Shown here piece by piece: positions 44,331 through 54,035 of a DNA stretch of 64,000 nt. Position 1 is the stretch's first letter. Every line of letters starts with the position of its first letter. Origin of the DNA: Rhodospirillaceae bacterium (lineage in GTDB: Bacteria; Pseudomonadota; Alphaproteobacteria; Dongiales; Dongiaceae); NCBI GenBank assembly GCA_008012315.1, contig SSEL01000014.1, positions 62,001-126,000 on the forward strand. The letters run 5' to 3'. Made by a program: the position numbers and the translations under genes. The notes beneath the pieces are model-generated. The model was not told where the DNA came from. It worked only from the letters and a program-made list of their open reading frames with translations, and did no database searches.

Positions 44331-44412
44331 AATTAACTCTTGAATTAACTCTTGACGAGGCTTTCGTCCAATTTAGAATGAGCCCTCAATCTAGAACGAT
44401 CGTTCATTCTAA
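44331..44412. promoter_or_regulatory. TetR operator candidate and tandem repeat upstream of the RND operon
   Basis: Three features share this short region. AATTAACTCTTG occurs twice in perfect tandem (44331-44342 and 44343-44354). TTAGAATGA (44373-44381) is inverted as TCATTCTAA (44404-44412). The centre of the right-hand part is the perfect 12-bp palindrome GAACGATCGTTC (44394-44405), a size and position typical of TetR sites. Repression of both divergent genes from here is likely (inference). Confidence 0.6.
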
Positions 44413-44499
44413 GCGAGTCGTTTTTGATAGGTGGATAAATGCCTTAGCGCTGCAGCCGGATGGCTGTCGGCGAGCTGGGCAGTGGTGGGGAGTTGGTTT

Positions 44500-45726
44500 A
44501 TGCAAGTCAGAGAAACGGCCGGATCTGTTCCCACGCGGAACGTTACCGGTTCCTTGGCGCTCACCTTGCTTTTCGGGGCGGCGCTGACTTTATCGGCTTG
44601 CGGGAAACCGAATGCGGAGGCGGCACAGGAAGGCGCCGCGCCGCCGCCGACGCCGGTCGGTGTCGTCACTGTTCAGGCCCAACAGGTATCCCTGACCACC
44701 GAGCTGCCGGGGCGCACGGCGGCCTATATGATTTCGGAGGTCCGGCCGCAGGTCGGCGGCATTGTGCTGAAGCGCCTCTTTGACGAGGGTAGTGACGTCA
44801 AGGCCGGCCAAGTGCTTTATCAGATCGATCCGGCCACGTATCAGGCCGCCTATGACAGCGCAAAGGCTGCCCTTGCCAAGGCGAAGGCGAATGTCAGCTC
44901 GATCCGGTTGAAGGCGCAGCGTTATAAGGAGCTTGTCAGTATCGATGCCGTCAGCAAGCAGGATTACGACGATGCGGCCGCCTCGCTGCAAGCTGCGGAA
45001 GCGGAAATTGCCGCCGATGAAGCGGCGCTGGAAACGGCGCGCATCAATCTGAATTACACGAAGGTCACCGCACCGATTTCCGGCCGCATCGGCAAATCTG
45101 TCTTTACGCCGGGTGCGTTGGTGACGGCGGGGCAGGCGGAAGCGCTTGCCCGGGTGCAGCAGCTCGATCCCATCTATGTCGATGTGACGCAATCCACCAC
45201 CGATGTCCTGCGCCTGCGTCGCGATCTTGCCAGTGGCCGCCTCCGCAGCGCCGGCGCCAACCAGGCCAAGGTCAAGCTCGTGCTGGAAGACGGCTCGAAC
45301 TACGGTCAGGAAGGCAGTTTGCAGTTCTCGGACATCACCGTCGACCAGACCACGGGCAGCATTACCCTCCGTGCGGTATTTCCTAATCCTCATGATGAAT
45401 TGCTGCCAGGCATGTATGTCCGGGCGGTTCTGGAAGAGGGTGTCAACGATCAGGCGATCCTGGTCCCGCAACAGGCCGTCAGCCGCGATGCAAAGGGCAA
45501 CCCCATCGCCATGGTGGTCGACGCCAATGGCACGGCCGGCCAACGCGAGCTTAAAACCGAGCGGACCGTCGGTGACAAGTGGCTGGTCAGCGACGGTCTG
45601 AAGCCGGGCGACCGGCTGATCGTGGATGGTTTGCAGCATATCCGTCCCGGTGCGCCCGTAAAGCCGGTCGACCTGGCTCCGTCCTCCGAAGCTACCGGCC
45701 AACAGCCGACAAGCCAGCCGCAGTAG
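44500..45726 (+). CDS. RND efflux periplasmic adaptor lipoprotein (AcrA-like)
   Basis: The product has 408 residues from ATG 44500. A lipoprotein signal ends in LTLSAC with Cys34. The lipoyl half-motifs, the alpha-hairpin (QAAYDSAKAALAKAKANVSS, VSKQDYDDAAASLQAAEAEI) and the barrel (DVTQSTTDVLRLRRDL) follow in the expected order. It links the AcrB-type pump to the outer-membrane channel. An upstream in-frame ATG at 44431 would add 23 residues before the signal and is unlikely. The pump gene follows 25 nt later. Confidence 0.94.
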   Translation: MQVRETAGSVPTRNVTGSLALTLLFGAALTLSACGKPNAEAAQEGAAPPPTPVGVVTVQAQQVSLTTELPGRTAAYMISEVRPQVGGIVLKRLFDEGSDVKAGQVLYQIDPATYQAAYDSAKAALAKAKANVSSIRLKAQRYKELVSIDAVSKQDYDDAAASLQAAEAEIAADEAALETARINLNYTKVTAPISGRIGKSVFTPGALVTAGQAEALARVQQLDPIYVDVTQSTTDVLRLRRDLASGRLRSAGANQAKVKLVLEDGSNYGQEGSLQFSDITVDQTTGSITLRAVFPNPHDELLPGMYVRAVLEEGVNDQAILVPQQAVSRDAKGNPIAMVVDANGTAGQRELKTERTVGDKWLVSDGLKPGDRLIVDGLQHIRPGAPVKPVDLAPSSEATGQQPTSQPQ

Positions 45727-45751
45727 ATATTTTTCGTAAGGACGACGGGTC

Positions 45752-48700
45752 ATGTCGCGATTTTTCATCGATCGGCCGATCTTTGCCTGGGTGATCGCCA
45801 TCGTCATCATGTTGGCTGGCGCCCTGGCGATCCGGACGCTGCCGATCTCGCAATATCCCGAGATTGCGCCGCCGGCGGTTTCCGTTACCGCGACCTATCC
45901 GGGCGCCTCTGCGAAGACGCTGGAAGATACCGTTACCCAGGTCATCGAACAGAAGATGAAGGGGATCGATCACCTGCGCTACATGGCATCGACCAGCGAT
46001 GCCGTCGGGCAGGCGACGATCACCTTGACCTTCGATGCGGGGACCAATCCGGATATCGCCCAAGTCCAGGTGCAGAACAAGCTCCAGCTCGCCTTGCCGC
46101 TTCTGCCGCAGGAAGTGCAGCAGCAAGGTCTGCAGGTGGAAAAATCCGCAACGAACTTCGTTCTGGTTTTTGCTTTCTATTCGCCGGATGGAACCCTGAC
46201 GCAGTCCGATCTCTCGGATTATGTCGCCGCCAATGTCGAAGATGTCATCGCACGTGTCGATGGCGTCGGCGACGTCACGCTGTTCGGCGCGCAATATGCC
46301 ATGCGCATCTGGCTGGATCCGGACAAGCTCACCAATTACAAGATCACGCCGGGCGATGTGAAGGCGGCCATCCTGGCGCAGAATGCCCAGGTCTCCGCCG
46401 GCCAATTGGGCGGTGCACCTGCCACCAAGGGCCAGCAGCTCAACGCGACGATCACGGCGCAGAGCCGCTTGCAGACGCCGCAGCAGTTCGAAGAGATTTT
46501 GTTGCGCACCAATACCGACGGGTCGATGGTGCGATTGCGAGACGTGGCGCGGGTCGAGCTCGGCAGCGAGAGCTATGACACGGTCTCGCGATTCAACGGG
46601 AAACCGGCGACGGGTCTCGCCATCAAGCTGGCAAGCGGCGCCAATGCCCTGGCGACCGCCGATGCGGTCAAGGCCAAGGTCCAGGAACTGGCGCAGTTCT
46701 TCCCCGCCGGCATGAAGGCCGACATACCCTACGATACGACGCCCTTCGTCAAGATCTCGATCGAGGAAGTGGTGAAGACCTTGGCGGAGGCCATCGTCCT
46801 GGTCTTCCTGGTCATGTATCTCTTCCTCCAGAATCTCCGGGCGACGCTGATCCCGACCATTGCCGTGCCGATCGTCCTGCTGGGCACATTCGGCGTTCTG
46901 GCGATCTGCGGCTATTCCATCAATTCCTTGACATTGTTCGGGGTGGTGTTGGCGATCGGCCTGCTGGTCGACGATGCCATCGTCGTCGTGGAAAACGTCG
47001 AGCGTGTGATGAGCGAGGAGGGGCTCGCGCCCCGGGAGGCCACCCGAAAATCCATGGATCAGATCACCGGTGCACTGATCGGTATCGCCCTGGTGCTGTC
47101 GGCGGTCTTCGTGCCGATGGCCTTTTTCGGCGGCTCGACCGGTGTCATCTACCGTCAGTTCTCGATCACCATCGTGTCGGCCATGGTGCTCTCCGTCGTG
47201 GTCGCCATGGTGCTGACACCGGCGCTTTGTGCCACCATGCTGAAGCCGATCGCCAAGGGCCATCATGTCGTCGAGCGCGGATTCTTCGGCTGGTTCAACC
47301 GTGCCTTTGATCGCACCAGCAACGGATATCAAGGCCTGGTTGGCCGCATCGTCAAGCGCGGCGCCAGATATCTCGTGATCTATGCCGCCATCCTTATCGG
47401 CATGGCGTTCCTGTTCTGGCGCCTGCCAACGGCCTTCCTGCCGGATGAGGACCAGGGCATTCTGTTCGCGCAGATCCAGCTTCCGGTCGGGGCGACGCAG
47501 GAGCGGACGGTCGATGTCCTGAAGAAGGTCGAGCACCATTTCCTGACCGATCAGAAGGAAGCCGTCGCCCAGGTCTTCACCGTTGCCGGTTTCAGCTTCG
47601 GCGGCAACGGACAGAATAACGGCATCGCCTTCATGAACATGCGGGATTGGAGCGAGCGTGAGCGGCCGGATCTGAAAGTCTCTGCCGTTGCCATGAAGGC
47701 GATGGGAGCGTTTGCGCAGATCCGCGAGGCCATGGTTTTTGCCTTTGCGCCGCCCGCGGTGCTGGAACTCGGCAATGCGACCGGGTTTGACTTCTTCCTG
47801 CAGGATCGCGCCGGCCTTGGCCATGAAGCACTGATCGCGGCCCGCAACCAGTTCCTGGGCATGGCTGCGCAGAATCCGGTGCTCATGGCCGTGCGTCCGA
47901 ACGGGCAGGACGATACGCCGCAATTCGAGATCAATATCGACCAGGCCAAGGCGACCGCCTTGGGGCTGACGATTGCCGAGATCAACGATACGCTGTCGAC
48001 GGCCTGGGGCAGTTCCTATGTCAACGATTTCATCGACAAGGGACGCGTCAAGAAGGTCTATGTCCAGGCGGATGCGCCGGCCCGGATGTCGCCGGAAGAT
48101 CTGGACAAGTGGTATGTGCGTAATGCCAATGGCGAGATGGTGCCATTCTCCGCTTTTGCCCAGGTGAAGTGGAGCTACGGGTCGCCGCGCCTCGAGCGCT
48201 ATAACGGTTTGCCCGCCGTGGAAATTCTTGGCGAACCGGCGCCGGGTCGGAGCTCCGGTGAGGCGATGAAGGCGGTGGAAGATATCGCCGCCAAGTTGCC
48301 GCCGGGCATCGGTTATGAATGGACCGGCCTCTCATACCAGGAACGCCTGTCCGGATCGCAGGCGCCGGCCCTCTATGCCATTTCGCTGCTGGTGGTCTTC
48401 CTGTGCCTCGCGGCGCTTTATGAGAGCTGGTCCATTCCGTTCGCCGTCATGCTGGTCGTCCCGCTGGGTGTCCTCGGTGCGCTGGGCGCGGCGAGTTTGC
48501 GCGGGTTGTCGAATGACGTCTATTTCCAGGTCGGCCTGCTGACCACCATCGGTTTATCGGCAAAGAACGCGATTCTGATCGTCGAATTTGCCAAGGAATT
48601 GCAGGAGCAGGGCAAGGGGCTGATCGAGGCGACCCTGGAAGCGGTCCGCATGCGCTTGCGGCCGATCCTGATGACCTCGCTGGCCTTCATCCTCGGTGTC

Positions 48701-48907
48701 TTGCCATTGGCAATCAGTTCCGGCGCGGGCTCCGGCAGCCAGAACGCGATCGGTACCGGCGTGATGGGCGGCATGATCGCGGCGACCGTGCTCGGTATAT
48801 TCTTTGTGCCCTTGTTCTTCGTCCTGGTCCGGCACGTTTTCAAGGGTAAGCAGGCCAAGCTCCCATCGGATAGGCCATCGACCGACAGCGTCAATGCGGA
48901 AGGATAA
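45752..48907 (+). CDS. RND multidrug efflux pump (AcrB/HAE1 family)
   Basis: The product has 1,051 residues, full length for the HAE1 family. It begins [20 protein letters not shown]. The proton-relay Asp pair is in [18 protein letters not shown] (helix 4), and the docking loops and C-terminal helices are complete. It exports hydrophobic drugs, detergents or plant phenolics from the periplasm with the AcrA-like and OprM-like neighbours. A very long open frame on the opposite strand (about 740 codons) is a codon-composition shadow. Confidence 0.96.
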   Translation: MSRFFIDRPIFAWVIAIVIMLAGALAIRTLPISQYPEIAPPAVSVTATYPGASAKTLEDTVTQVIEQKMKGIDHLRYMASTSDAVGQATITLTFDAGTNPDIAQVQVQNKLQLALPLLPQEVQQQGLQVEKSATNFVLVFAFYSPDGTLTQSDLSDYVAANVEDVIARVDGVGDVTLFGAQYAMRIWLDPDKLTNYKITPGDVKAAILAQNAQVSAGQLGGAPATKGQQLNATITAQSRLQTPQQFEEILLRTNTDGSMVRLRDVARVELGSESYDTVSRFNGKPATGLAIKLASGANALATADAVKAKVQELAQFFPAGMKADIPYDTTPFVKISIEEVVKTLAEAIVLVFLVMYLFLQNLRATLIPTIAVPIVLLGTFGVLAICGYSINSLTLFGVVLAIGLLVDDAIVVVENVERVMSEEGLAPREATRKSMDQITGALIGIALVLSAVFVPMAFFGGSTGVIYRQFSITIVSAMVLSVVVAMVLTPALCATMLKPIAKGHHVVERGFFGWFNRAFDRTSNGYQGLVGRIVKRGARYLVIYAAILIGMAFLFWRLPTAFLPDEDQGILFAQIQLPVGATQERTVDVLKKVEHHFLTDQKEAVAQVFTVAGFSFGGNGQNNGIAFMNMRDWSERERPDLKVSAVAMKAMGAFAQIREAMVFAFAPPAVLELGNATGFDFFLQDRAGLGHEALIAARNQFLGMAAQNPVLMAVRPNGQDDTPQFEINIDQAKATALGLTIAEINDTLSTAWGSSYVNDFIDKGRVKKVYVQADAPARMSPEDLDKWYVRNANGEMVPFSAFAQVKWSYGSPRLERYNGLPAVEILGEPAPGRSSGEAMKAVEDIAAKLPPGIGYEWTGLSYQERLSGSQAPALYAISLLVVFLCLAALYESWSIPFAVMLVVPLGVLGALGAASLRGLSNDVYFQVGLLTTIGLSAKNAILIVEFAKELQEQGKGLIEATLEAVRMRLRPILMTSLAFILGVLPLAISSGAGSGSQNAIGTGVMGGMIAATVLGIFFVPLFFVLVRHVFKGKQAKLPSDRPSTDSVNAEG

Positions 48908-48911
48908 GTAG

Positions 48912-50357
48912 ATGATCCGTACAGGTGTTTCCGTTGCGCTGACGGCCGTCTTGCTGACCGGTTGTATCAACCTGCAGCCGGATTATCAGCGCCCGGAGAT
49001 GGCGGCACCCGGCGCCTGGCCCAGTGGTGCTGCTTATCGTGAAGTTGCGCAGAGCAGCAAGACGGTGGCGGTGGCGGTTGCGGATATAGGATGGAGCGAG
49101 TTTTTCCTCGATCCCCGCTTGCGCCAATTGATCGAGCTTGGCATTACCAATAATCGCGATCTGCGTGTCGCCGTGCTGAATATCGAAAAGGCGCGGGCGC
49201 TCTATCGGATACAGCGTGCGGATCTGTTGCCGACCATCGATGCGCAGGCCAGCGGCGATATCGAGCATACATCGCGCCGGGCCTCGGTAACGGGTCAATC
49301 GGATACGTCGCATATCTATAGCGTCGGCGCCGGGATCAGCGGTTACGAACTCGATCTCTTCGGTCGTATCCGCAGCCTCAACGATCAGGCGCTTGAAGAT
49401 TATTTCGCGACCGAGGAAGCGCGGCGGGCGACACAGATCACGCTGGTTTCCGATATTGCGACGGCCTATCTGACCCTATCGGCTGATCAGGATTTGCTGA
49501 AGCTCGCGCAAGATACGCTGGAGAGCCAGCAGCAATCCTACAAGCTCACGCAGCGCAGTTTTGAAATCGGCGTCGCTTCGGCTTTGGATCTGCGCCAGGC
49601 CCAAACCAGCGTCGATACGGCGCGGGTCGATATCGCCAGGTTCACCGCCATCGTGGTGCAGGATCGCAATGCGCTGGCCTTGCTGGTGGGAACGGCTGTG
49701 CCCGGCAATCTGCTGCCGACTGAGCCCGTGGGAGCGATGACGGCCTTGCAGGATATCGAACCCGGCATTCCGTCGGATGTGTTGCTGCGCCGCCCGGATA
49801 TTCTCGAGGCCGAGCATCAGTTAAAGGGCGTCAATGCCAATATCGGTGCGGCACGGGCAGCGTTTTTCCCGAAAATCACGCTGACGGCGACCAGTGGCAG
49901 CGTGAGCGATGCGCTCTCCACCCTGTTCAAGGCGGGGACGGGCGGCTGGGCCTTTACACCAGATATCGTCCTGCCGATCTTCGATTTCGGCCGCAACCAG
50001 GCCAATCTCGATGCCGCCAAGACCGACCGGGATATCTTCGTGGCACAGTATGACAAGGCCATCCAGACGGCTTTCCGCGAGGTTGCCGACGCTTTGGCGG
50101 ATTATGGCACCCTGGATGATCAGCTCGATGCCCAGAAATCGCTCGTCGATGCGACCGAGGATAGTTATCGCCTGTCGGATGCACGGTACCGCAAAGGTGT
50201 CGAGAATTACCTGAACGTGCTGGATTCACAGCGCTCGATGTATAGCGCCGAGCAGGATCTGATCAATGTGCGCCTGGCCAAGCAGGCCAATCTGGTCACG
50301 CTCTATAAGGTATTGGGTGGTGGTTGGCGGAAGACGAGCGCCAAGCCGGTAAGCTGA
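48912..50357 (+). CDS. RND outer-membrane factor lipoprotein (NodT/OprM family)
   Basis: The product has 481 residues. The lipobox LLTGC places the acylated Cys at residue 18, followed by the family start [12 protein letters not shown]. Two OEP repeats make the TolC-like barrel and tunnel, with the family signature [19 protein letters not shown] and [28 protein letters not shown]. It completes a three-part pump; the gene begins 4 nt after the pump gene. Confidence 0.95.
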   Translation: MIRTGVSVALTAVLLTGCINLQPDYQRPEMAAPGAWPSGAAYREVAQSSKTVAVAVADIGWSEFFLDPRLRQLIELGITNNRDLRVAVLNIEKARALYRIQRADLLPTIDAQASGDIEHTSRRASVTGQSDTSHIYSVGAGISGYELDLFGRIRSLNDQALEDYFATEEARRATQITLVSDIATAYLTLSADQDLLKLAQDTLESQQQSYKLTQRSFEIGVASALDLRQAQTSVDTARVDIARFTAIVVQDRNALALLVGTAVPGNLLPTEPVGAMTALQDIEPGIPSDVLLRRPDILEAEHQLKGVNANIGAARAAFFPKITLTATSGSVSDALSTLFKAGTGGWAFTPDIVLPIFDFGRNQANLDAAKTDRDIFVAQYDKAIQTAFREVADALADYGTLDDQLDAQKSLVDATEDSYRLSDARYRKGVENYLNVLDSQRSMYSAEQDLINVRLAKQANLVTLYKVLGGGWRKTSAKPVS

Positions 50358-50613
50358 GGAACCTGCCGGCTCCGGCGGCAATCACGTATCTGCTGATGAT
50401 TGGCCGCTTTCCATCCTAGGCGTGTCGGGCCGCGGTTCCTTGACACGGGCCTGGGATTGGTCTGATAGTCAACGGGCGTATCCGATAAGAATTCGGCAGA
50501 CTTAAGGCAGATTGATCGTAAGACTGCCGATCTTGAGACCAGCCGACTTAGAACGATCCTTCGATTTATCCTGAATACCGGTTTCTGAATCAGCATTGAT
50601 TTAGGGGGGACGG

Positions 50614-51090
50614 ATGAGGATGAATTTGTGGCGAAAGCCGCGCATCCGACATGTGGGCCGGCGTCGGCTGATGCTGTCGCTCTGTTCGCTGGGTCTTATT
50701 CTTGCCGTTCCGGCCGATGCGGGAAATCCAACGCCATCCGGCACTGTCGAAATATCACAGGTGCAAATCGCCTTCATCGGCAGCGGCAATCTTGGTGGCG
50801 GCAGGCTGCATTACCAAGGGAAATCATATTCCTTCACGGTCGGTGGATTGGGGATCGGCGGATTCGGCATTTCCAAAATGGAAGCGGTCGGTACGGTCTA
50901 TGACCTGAACCGGCTTTCAGATTTCGCCGGCGCCTATATTCAGGGACGGTATGGTTTTGCCGCGGGCGAAGCCGGAGCAGGCGAACTCTGGCTGAAAAAT
51001 GCCAGCGGCGTCGTCTTGCAGCTCAAGACGAAACGCCAAGGCTTGGCTTTGTCGCTGGGCGGTGATGCCGTTTACATCGATTTCGATTGA
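50614..51090 (+). CDS. Secreted protein of unknown function, glycine-rich beta protein
   Basis: The product has 158 residues: a long basic N-terminus, a signal sequence ending in VPADA near residue 36, then a short beta-rich domain with GGGRLHYQGKSYSF, VGGLGIGGFGISKMEA, GAYIQGRYGF and ALSLGGDAVYI. Similar small secreted proteins exist in Burkholderia and other Proteobacteria as conserved hypotheticals; I know no function. A strong GGGGGGA site lies before the ATG. The next gene starts 11 nt after the stop, and both are probably co-transcribed. Confidence 0.75.
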   Translation: MRMNLWRKPRIRHVGRRRLMLSLCSLGLILAVPADAGNPTPSGTVEISQVQIAFIGSGNLGGGRLHYQGKSYSFTVGGLGIGGFGISKMEAVGTVYDLNRLSDFAGAYIQGRYGFAAGEAGAGELWLKNASGVVLQLKTKRQGLALSLGGDAVYIDFD

Positions 51091-51101
51091 TGGAGCTTCC
51101 G

Positions 51102-51662
51102 ATGCACGCCGTCCTTCATCACAGCATCCGTGCCGTCATTATCCCAATCGCAGCGATCGTCGCGCTTGGCTGGCTTGCCGTCAGCGGCGATGCAGCAGCG
51201 AAAACCACGCAGACAATTCGCGTCTTTTCGGTCTGGCAGGCCCAGGGCAAGTTGCCGGATTCGGCGACGGCCCAAAGCATCTATCGGGACGTGATCGCCG
51301 GCCCGCTTTATGTCGATACGGAGAAGGGGCCGGTTTCGGCCGGCAAAATGACCTGCAAGGCTATCCTGCAGGTGAATCAGAAGGATGGAACCCAGGTCGG
51401 TTCCGCCGATTGCACATTGACGGTCAAAGACGGCGCGGAAGCGACGGCAAAGCTCGATTGCAAAGGGGTCTTCATGGTGGGGTGCTCCGGCAATTTCACC
51501 CTGCTCGGCGGCTCCGGTCACCTCAAGGATATCAAGGGCGGCGGGAAGGTGATCATTCGCAGCGAATTTGCGGATGCAAAAGCCCGGGGCACGCCGGCAT
51601 CGGCGGTCGATCTGCAATCGGGCATTCTCTATCTCCCGGCTCTGACATATGAGCTGCCTTAG
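51102..51662 (+). CDS. Secreted protein of unknown function with four cysteines
   Basis: The product has 186 residues. A signal peptide (about 1-33, ending DAAA) precedes a beta-rich domain with four Cys (KMTCKA, SADCTL, LDCKG, VGCSG), spaced for two disulfides. The C-terminus ends YLPALTYELP. The ATG at 51102 has GGAG 6 nt upstream; a TTG or ATG overlapping the previous stop is possible. I do not recognise the family. It converges with the LacI gene. Confidence 0.7.
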   Translation: MHAVLHHSIRAVIIPIAAIVALGWLAVSGDAAAKTTQTIRVFSVWQAQGKLPDSATAQSIYRDVIAGPLYVDTEKGPVSAGKMTCKAILQVNQKDGTQVGSADCTLTVKDGAEATAKLDCKGVFMVGCSGNFTLLGGSGHLKDIKGGGKVIIRSEFADAKARGTPASAVDLQSGILYLPALTYELP

Positions 51663-51674
51663 ACCGCTGCCGGA

Positions 51675-52700
51675 TCAGGTGCTTTCGCGCGTCATCAGGG
51701 AAAAGCCGAGATCATGTGTCGGCATGGACGGTTGTTCGCCTTCCAATAAGGTCAGCAGCAGATTTGCCGACTGGCAGCCCACCTGATAGCGCGGTGTTGC
51801 GATCGTCGTCAGCGAGGGTGAGGTCCAGGCCGATGCCGGCAGGTCATTGAACCCGGCGATGGCCAATTGCTTGGGAACATCGATCTTCCTGCGCTGGCAT
51901 TGAAAGAGAGCGCCCTGCGCCAGATCGTCATTGCAGAAGAAGATGGCATCGCAATCGGGTGCTTGCGCCAGCAACTGATCCAGCAGGTTGGCGCCCATAC
52001 TGATCGATGAAGGCTCCGGCATCAGCAATTCCCGCCTGGGATCATAGAGATCAGCGTCACGCAATGCCTGGCGATATCCATCGGCGCGCGCAAGGGTACG
52101 GGGGTCGAGCTGCGCCGCGACAAAGCCGATGCGTCGATAGCCGCGATCCAGCAGATGCCGCGCCATGGCGTAGCCGCCATCGAATTGCGAGAAGCCGACA
52201 CAATAGCAGCCGGGACGGTCCGTCGATTCCATCATGTGAACGGTCGGCTGCCGCAGGTTCTCAAGACGGTTCCAGGTACTTGGCAGATGGTCGACGCCGG
52301 TCAGCAGCAATCCGTCGGGCAGGAACTCCAGATAGGTTTGCAGCAGGCGTTCTTCCTCCAGCGGTGAATAACGGGTGACGCCGATCAGCATTTGATAGCC
52401 GCGCGGATACAGCACGTCGTGAATTCCGGCGAGCATTTCCACGAAGACCATATTCGTCATCGAGGGAATGAGGACGACGACATTCATCGACGGTGCGCCG
52501 GCGAGTGCGCTGGCGACGCGGTTGGGAACATAGCCCAATTTCTCTGCGTGGCTGAGAATGCGCTTCCGCAGCCCTTCCGTCACCAGATCCGGCTTTTTGA
52601 AAGCACGCGAGACCGTAATGGTGCTGACGCCGGCCAGGCGGGCGATATCCGCCATGGTGGTACGGCCGGTACTGGACGATCGCGGCTTTCTGGAACGCAT
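51675..52700 (-). CDS. LacI family regulator, gluconate repressor GntR-like
   Basis: The product has 341 residues. The N-terminal LacI helix-turn-helix is MADIARLAGVSTITVSRAF with hinge VPNRVASALAG. The periplasmic-binding-like effector domain follows with LPDGLLLTGVDH and DAIFFCNDDLAQGALFQCQRR. It is divergent from gluconokinase with a TGTTA-N4-TAACA operator between them, so it is the probable gluconate-responsive repressor. The gluconate permease is not in the window. Confidence 0.9.
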   Translation of the reverse strand: MRSRKPRSSSTGRTTMADIARLAGVSTITVSRAFKKPDLVTEGLRKRILSHAEKLGYVPNRVASALAGAPSMNVVVLIPSMTNMVFVEMLAGIHDVLYPRGYQMLIGVTRYSPLEEERLLQTYLEFLPDGLLLTGVDHLPSTWNRLENLRQPTVHMMESTDRPGCYCVGFSQFDGGYAMARHLLDRGYRRIGFVAAQLDPRTLARADGYRQALRDADLYDPRRELLMPEPSSISMGANLLDQLLAQAPDCDAIFFCNDDLAQGALFQCQRRKIDVPKQLAIAGFNDLPASAWTSPSLTTIATPRYQVGCQSANLLLTLLEGEQPSMPTHDLGFSLMTREST

Positions 52701-52763
52701 TATTGCCCCGCAGTCAAAAGGATGTGACAGGCATAGCCGTAAAGTCGGTTTTACAGCTAGTTA

Positions 52764-52777
52764 TGTTAGCGATAACA
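52764..52777. promoter_or_regulatory. GntR-type operator
   Basis: TGTTAGCGATAACA is a 14-bp palindrome with 5-bp perfect arms, the pattern bound by GntR-type LacI repressors (TGTTA-N4-TAACA). It lies between the divergent regulator and gluconokinase genes. Confidence 0.65.
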
Positions 52778-52913
52778 GTTTGTTGTTTTGAGGATATTTG
52801 CAATTTTTCCGGAAAGGCTAGGGAAACGCAGGATGGCGGGCGGCGGCCGGTGGGGGATATTCAGTCGCCAGGCTGTTAATAGATAGATTGAGGAGGCAAG
52901 GTCGAAAAGCGAG

Positions 52914-53435
52914 ATGGCTAACAATATTTCAAACAAGATCCTTATCGTCATGGGCGTCTCCGGCTCCGGCAAATCGACCATCGCCCGGCTGCTGAGCCAA
53001 GCTCTGGGCTGGCCGATGCGGGAAGGCGATGATCTCCATCCACCGGCCAATATCGAAAAGATGCGTCATCGCATCCCGCTCAATGATGACGATCGCCGCC
53101 CCTGGCTCGCGGCGATCGTACAAGTCATCGACACCTGGCGGCAGCAAGATGAGGCAGGCATCATTACGTGTTCCGCTCTCAAGGGCCGCTATCGGGATAG
53201 TCTGACGGCCGGACGTCCGGAGGTTTGTTTCATCTATCTGCAAGGCAGCAAGGAATTGATCCAGACGCGCCTTGCGCGCCGGTCCGGTCATTTCATGCCG
53301 CCCGAATTGCTGGACAGCCAGTTCGCCGATCTGGAAGAGCCGACGCAGCAAGAATGCGCCGTGACTGTCGATATTGCCGAGACGCCGGAAGCCATTACCC
53401 AGCGGATCCTTGCGCAACTGCAGCAATTACCGTGA
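52914..53435 (+). CDS. gntK: Gluconokinase
   Basis: The product has 173 residues, the usual size of bacterial gluconate kinases. The P-loop is MGVSGSGKSTI, followed by DDLHPPANIEKMRHRIPLNDDDRRPWL, the characteristic substrate-site block, and ITCSALKGRYRD. It phosphorylates gluconate to 6-phosphogluconate for the Entner-Doudoroff or pentose phosphate routes. It is divergent from the LacI-type regulator. Confidence 0.95.
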   Translation: MANNISNKILIVMGVSGSGKSTIARLLSQALGWPMREGDDLHPPANIEKMRHRIPLNDDDRRPWLAAIVQVIDTWRQQDEAGIITCSALKGRYRDSLTAGRPEVCFIYLQGSKELIQTRLARRSGHFMPPELLDSQFADLEEPTQQECAVTVDIAETPEAITQRILAQLQQLP

Positions 53436-53494
53436 CGCCGGAATAAGGCTCACTCGTCAGATTGAACCGGCTTGACGCAAGCCCGCGCCGTGGT

Positions 53495-53514
53495 ACTGTT
53501 TGCATACAAATAGT
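53495..53514. promoter_or_regulatory. Candidate MarR operator of the N-heterocycle operon
   Basis: ACTGTTTGCATACAAATAGT is a 20-bp imperfect palindrome (8 of 10 pairs match) about 50 bp before the GTG of the MarR gene. Its size and place suit a MarR dimer site controlling the whole downstream operon. Assignment is by position. Confidence 0.5.
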
Positions 53515-53564
53515 AAGTCCGGTCAACGGACAGCCGGTTCAGTCGAACCATCCGGGAGAAACTC

Positions 53565-54035
53565 GTGTCACCCAAGGCGACATCTCGTCTGGCTGCCGAC
53601 GCGGCCGCTTTGTACGAACTCGAAGCGCAAATCGGCTTTGTCCTGCGCCGCTCGCATCAACGGCATGTATCGATCTTTGCCGAGTGCATGGCCGACTTGT
53701 CATTGACTCCCCAGCAGTTTTCCGCCTTGGTCAAGATCCAGGATGAAGCCGCCGTTTCCCAGAACCGCCTGGGTCGGCTGACGGCGATGGATCCCGCAAC
53801 GATTCTGGGTGTTGTCCAGCGACTCGTTCAACGCGGCTTGGTCGATCGCAGCCCCGATCCGGTCGATCCGCGGTCGACGCGGCTGACGCTGACAACCAAA
53901 GGACAGGCGCTTGTGACATCGGCGGTCCCGATGGCGCGTGAGGCGACGGATCGCACCCTGGCGCGGCTGACCCCTGCCGAACGCAAAGACCTGCTGAGAT
54001 TGTTGAGCAAGCTGGCGACGGGAGAAAATGAATGA
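53565..54035 (+). CDS. MarR family transcriptional regulator of the N-heterocycle operon
   Basis: The product has 156 residues. The winged helix has LSLTPQQFSALVKIQDEAAVSQNRLGR, DPATILGVVQRLVQRGLVDR and DPRSTRLTLTTKGQ. It starts at a GTG with GGGAG 6 nt upstream. The gene overlaps the next gene by ATGA, so the regulator is made with the enzymes. MarR proteins often sense aromatic substrates; a nicotinate-like ring compound is the natural guess here. Confidence 0.92.
   Translation: MSPKATSRLAADAAALYELEAQIGFVLRRSHQRHVSIFAECMADLSLTPQQFSALVKIQDEAAVSQNRLGRLTAMDPATILGVVQRLVQRGLVDRSPDPVDPRSTRLTLTTKGQALVTSAVPMAREATDRTLARLTPAERKDLLRLLSKLATGENE

Noticed and set aside
45692-47923. Open frame of over 740 codons antisense to the AcrB-type pump gene
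   Set aside because: Low-complexity, Arg/Gln/His-rich composition with no domain; the opposite strand encodes a complete, well-conserved pump. It is a codon-bias shadow.
50421-50447. Short inverted repeat CGTGTC/GACACG after the outer-membrane factor gene as terminator
   Set aside because: Six-bp arms with a 15-nt loop and no T tract; too weak to call.
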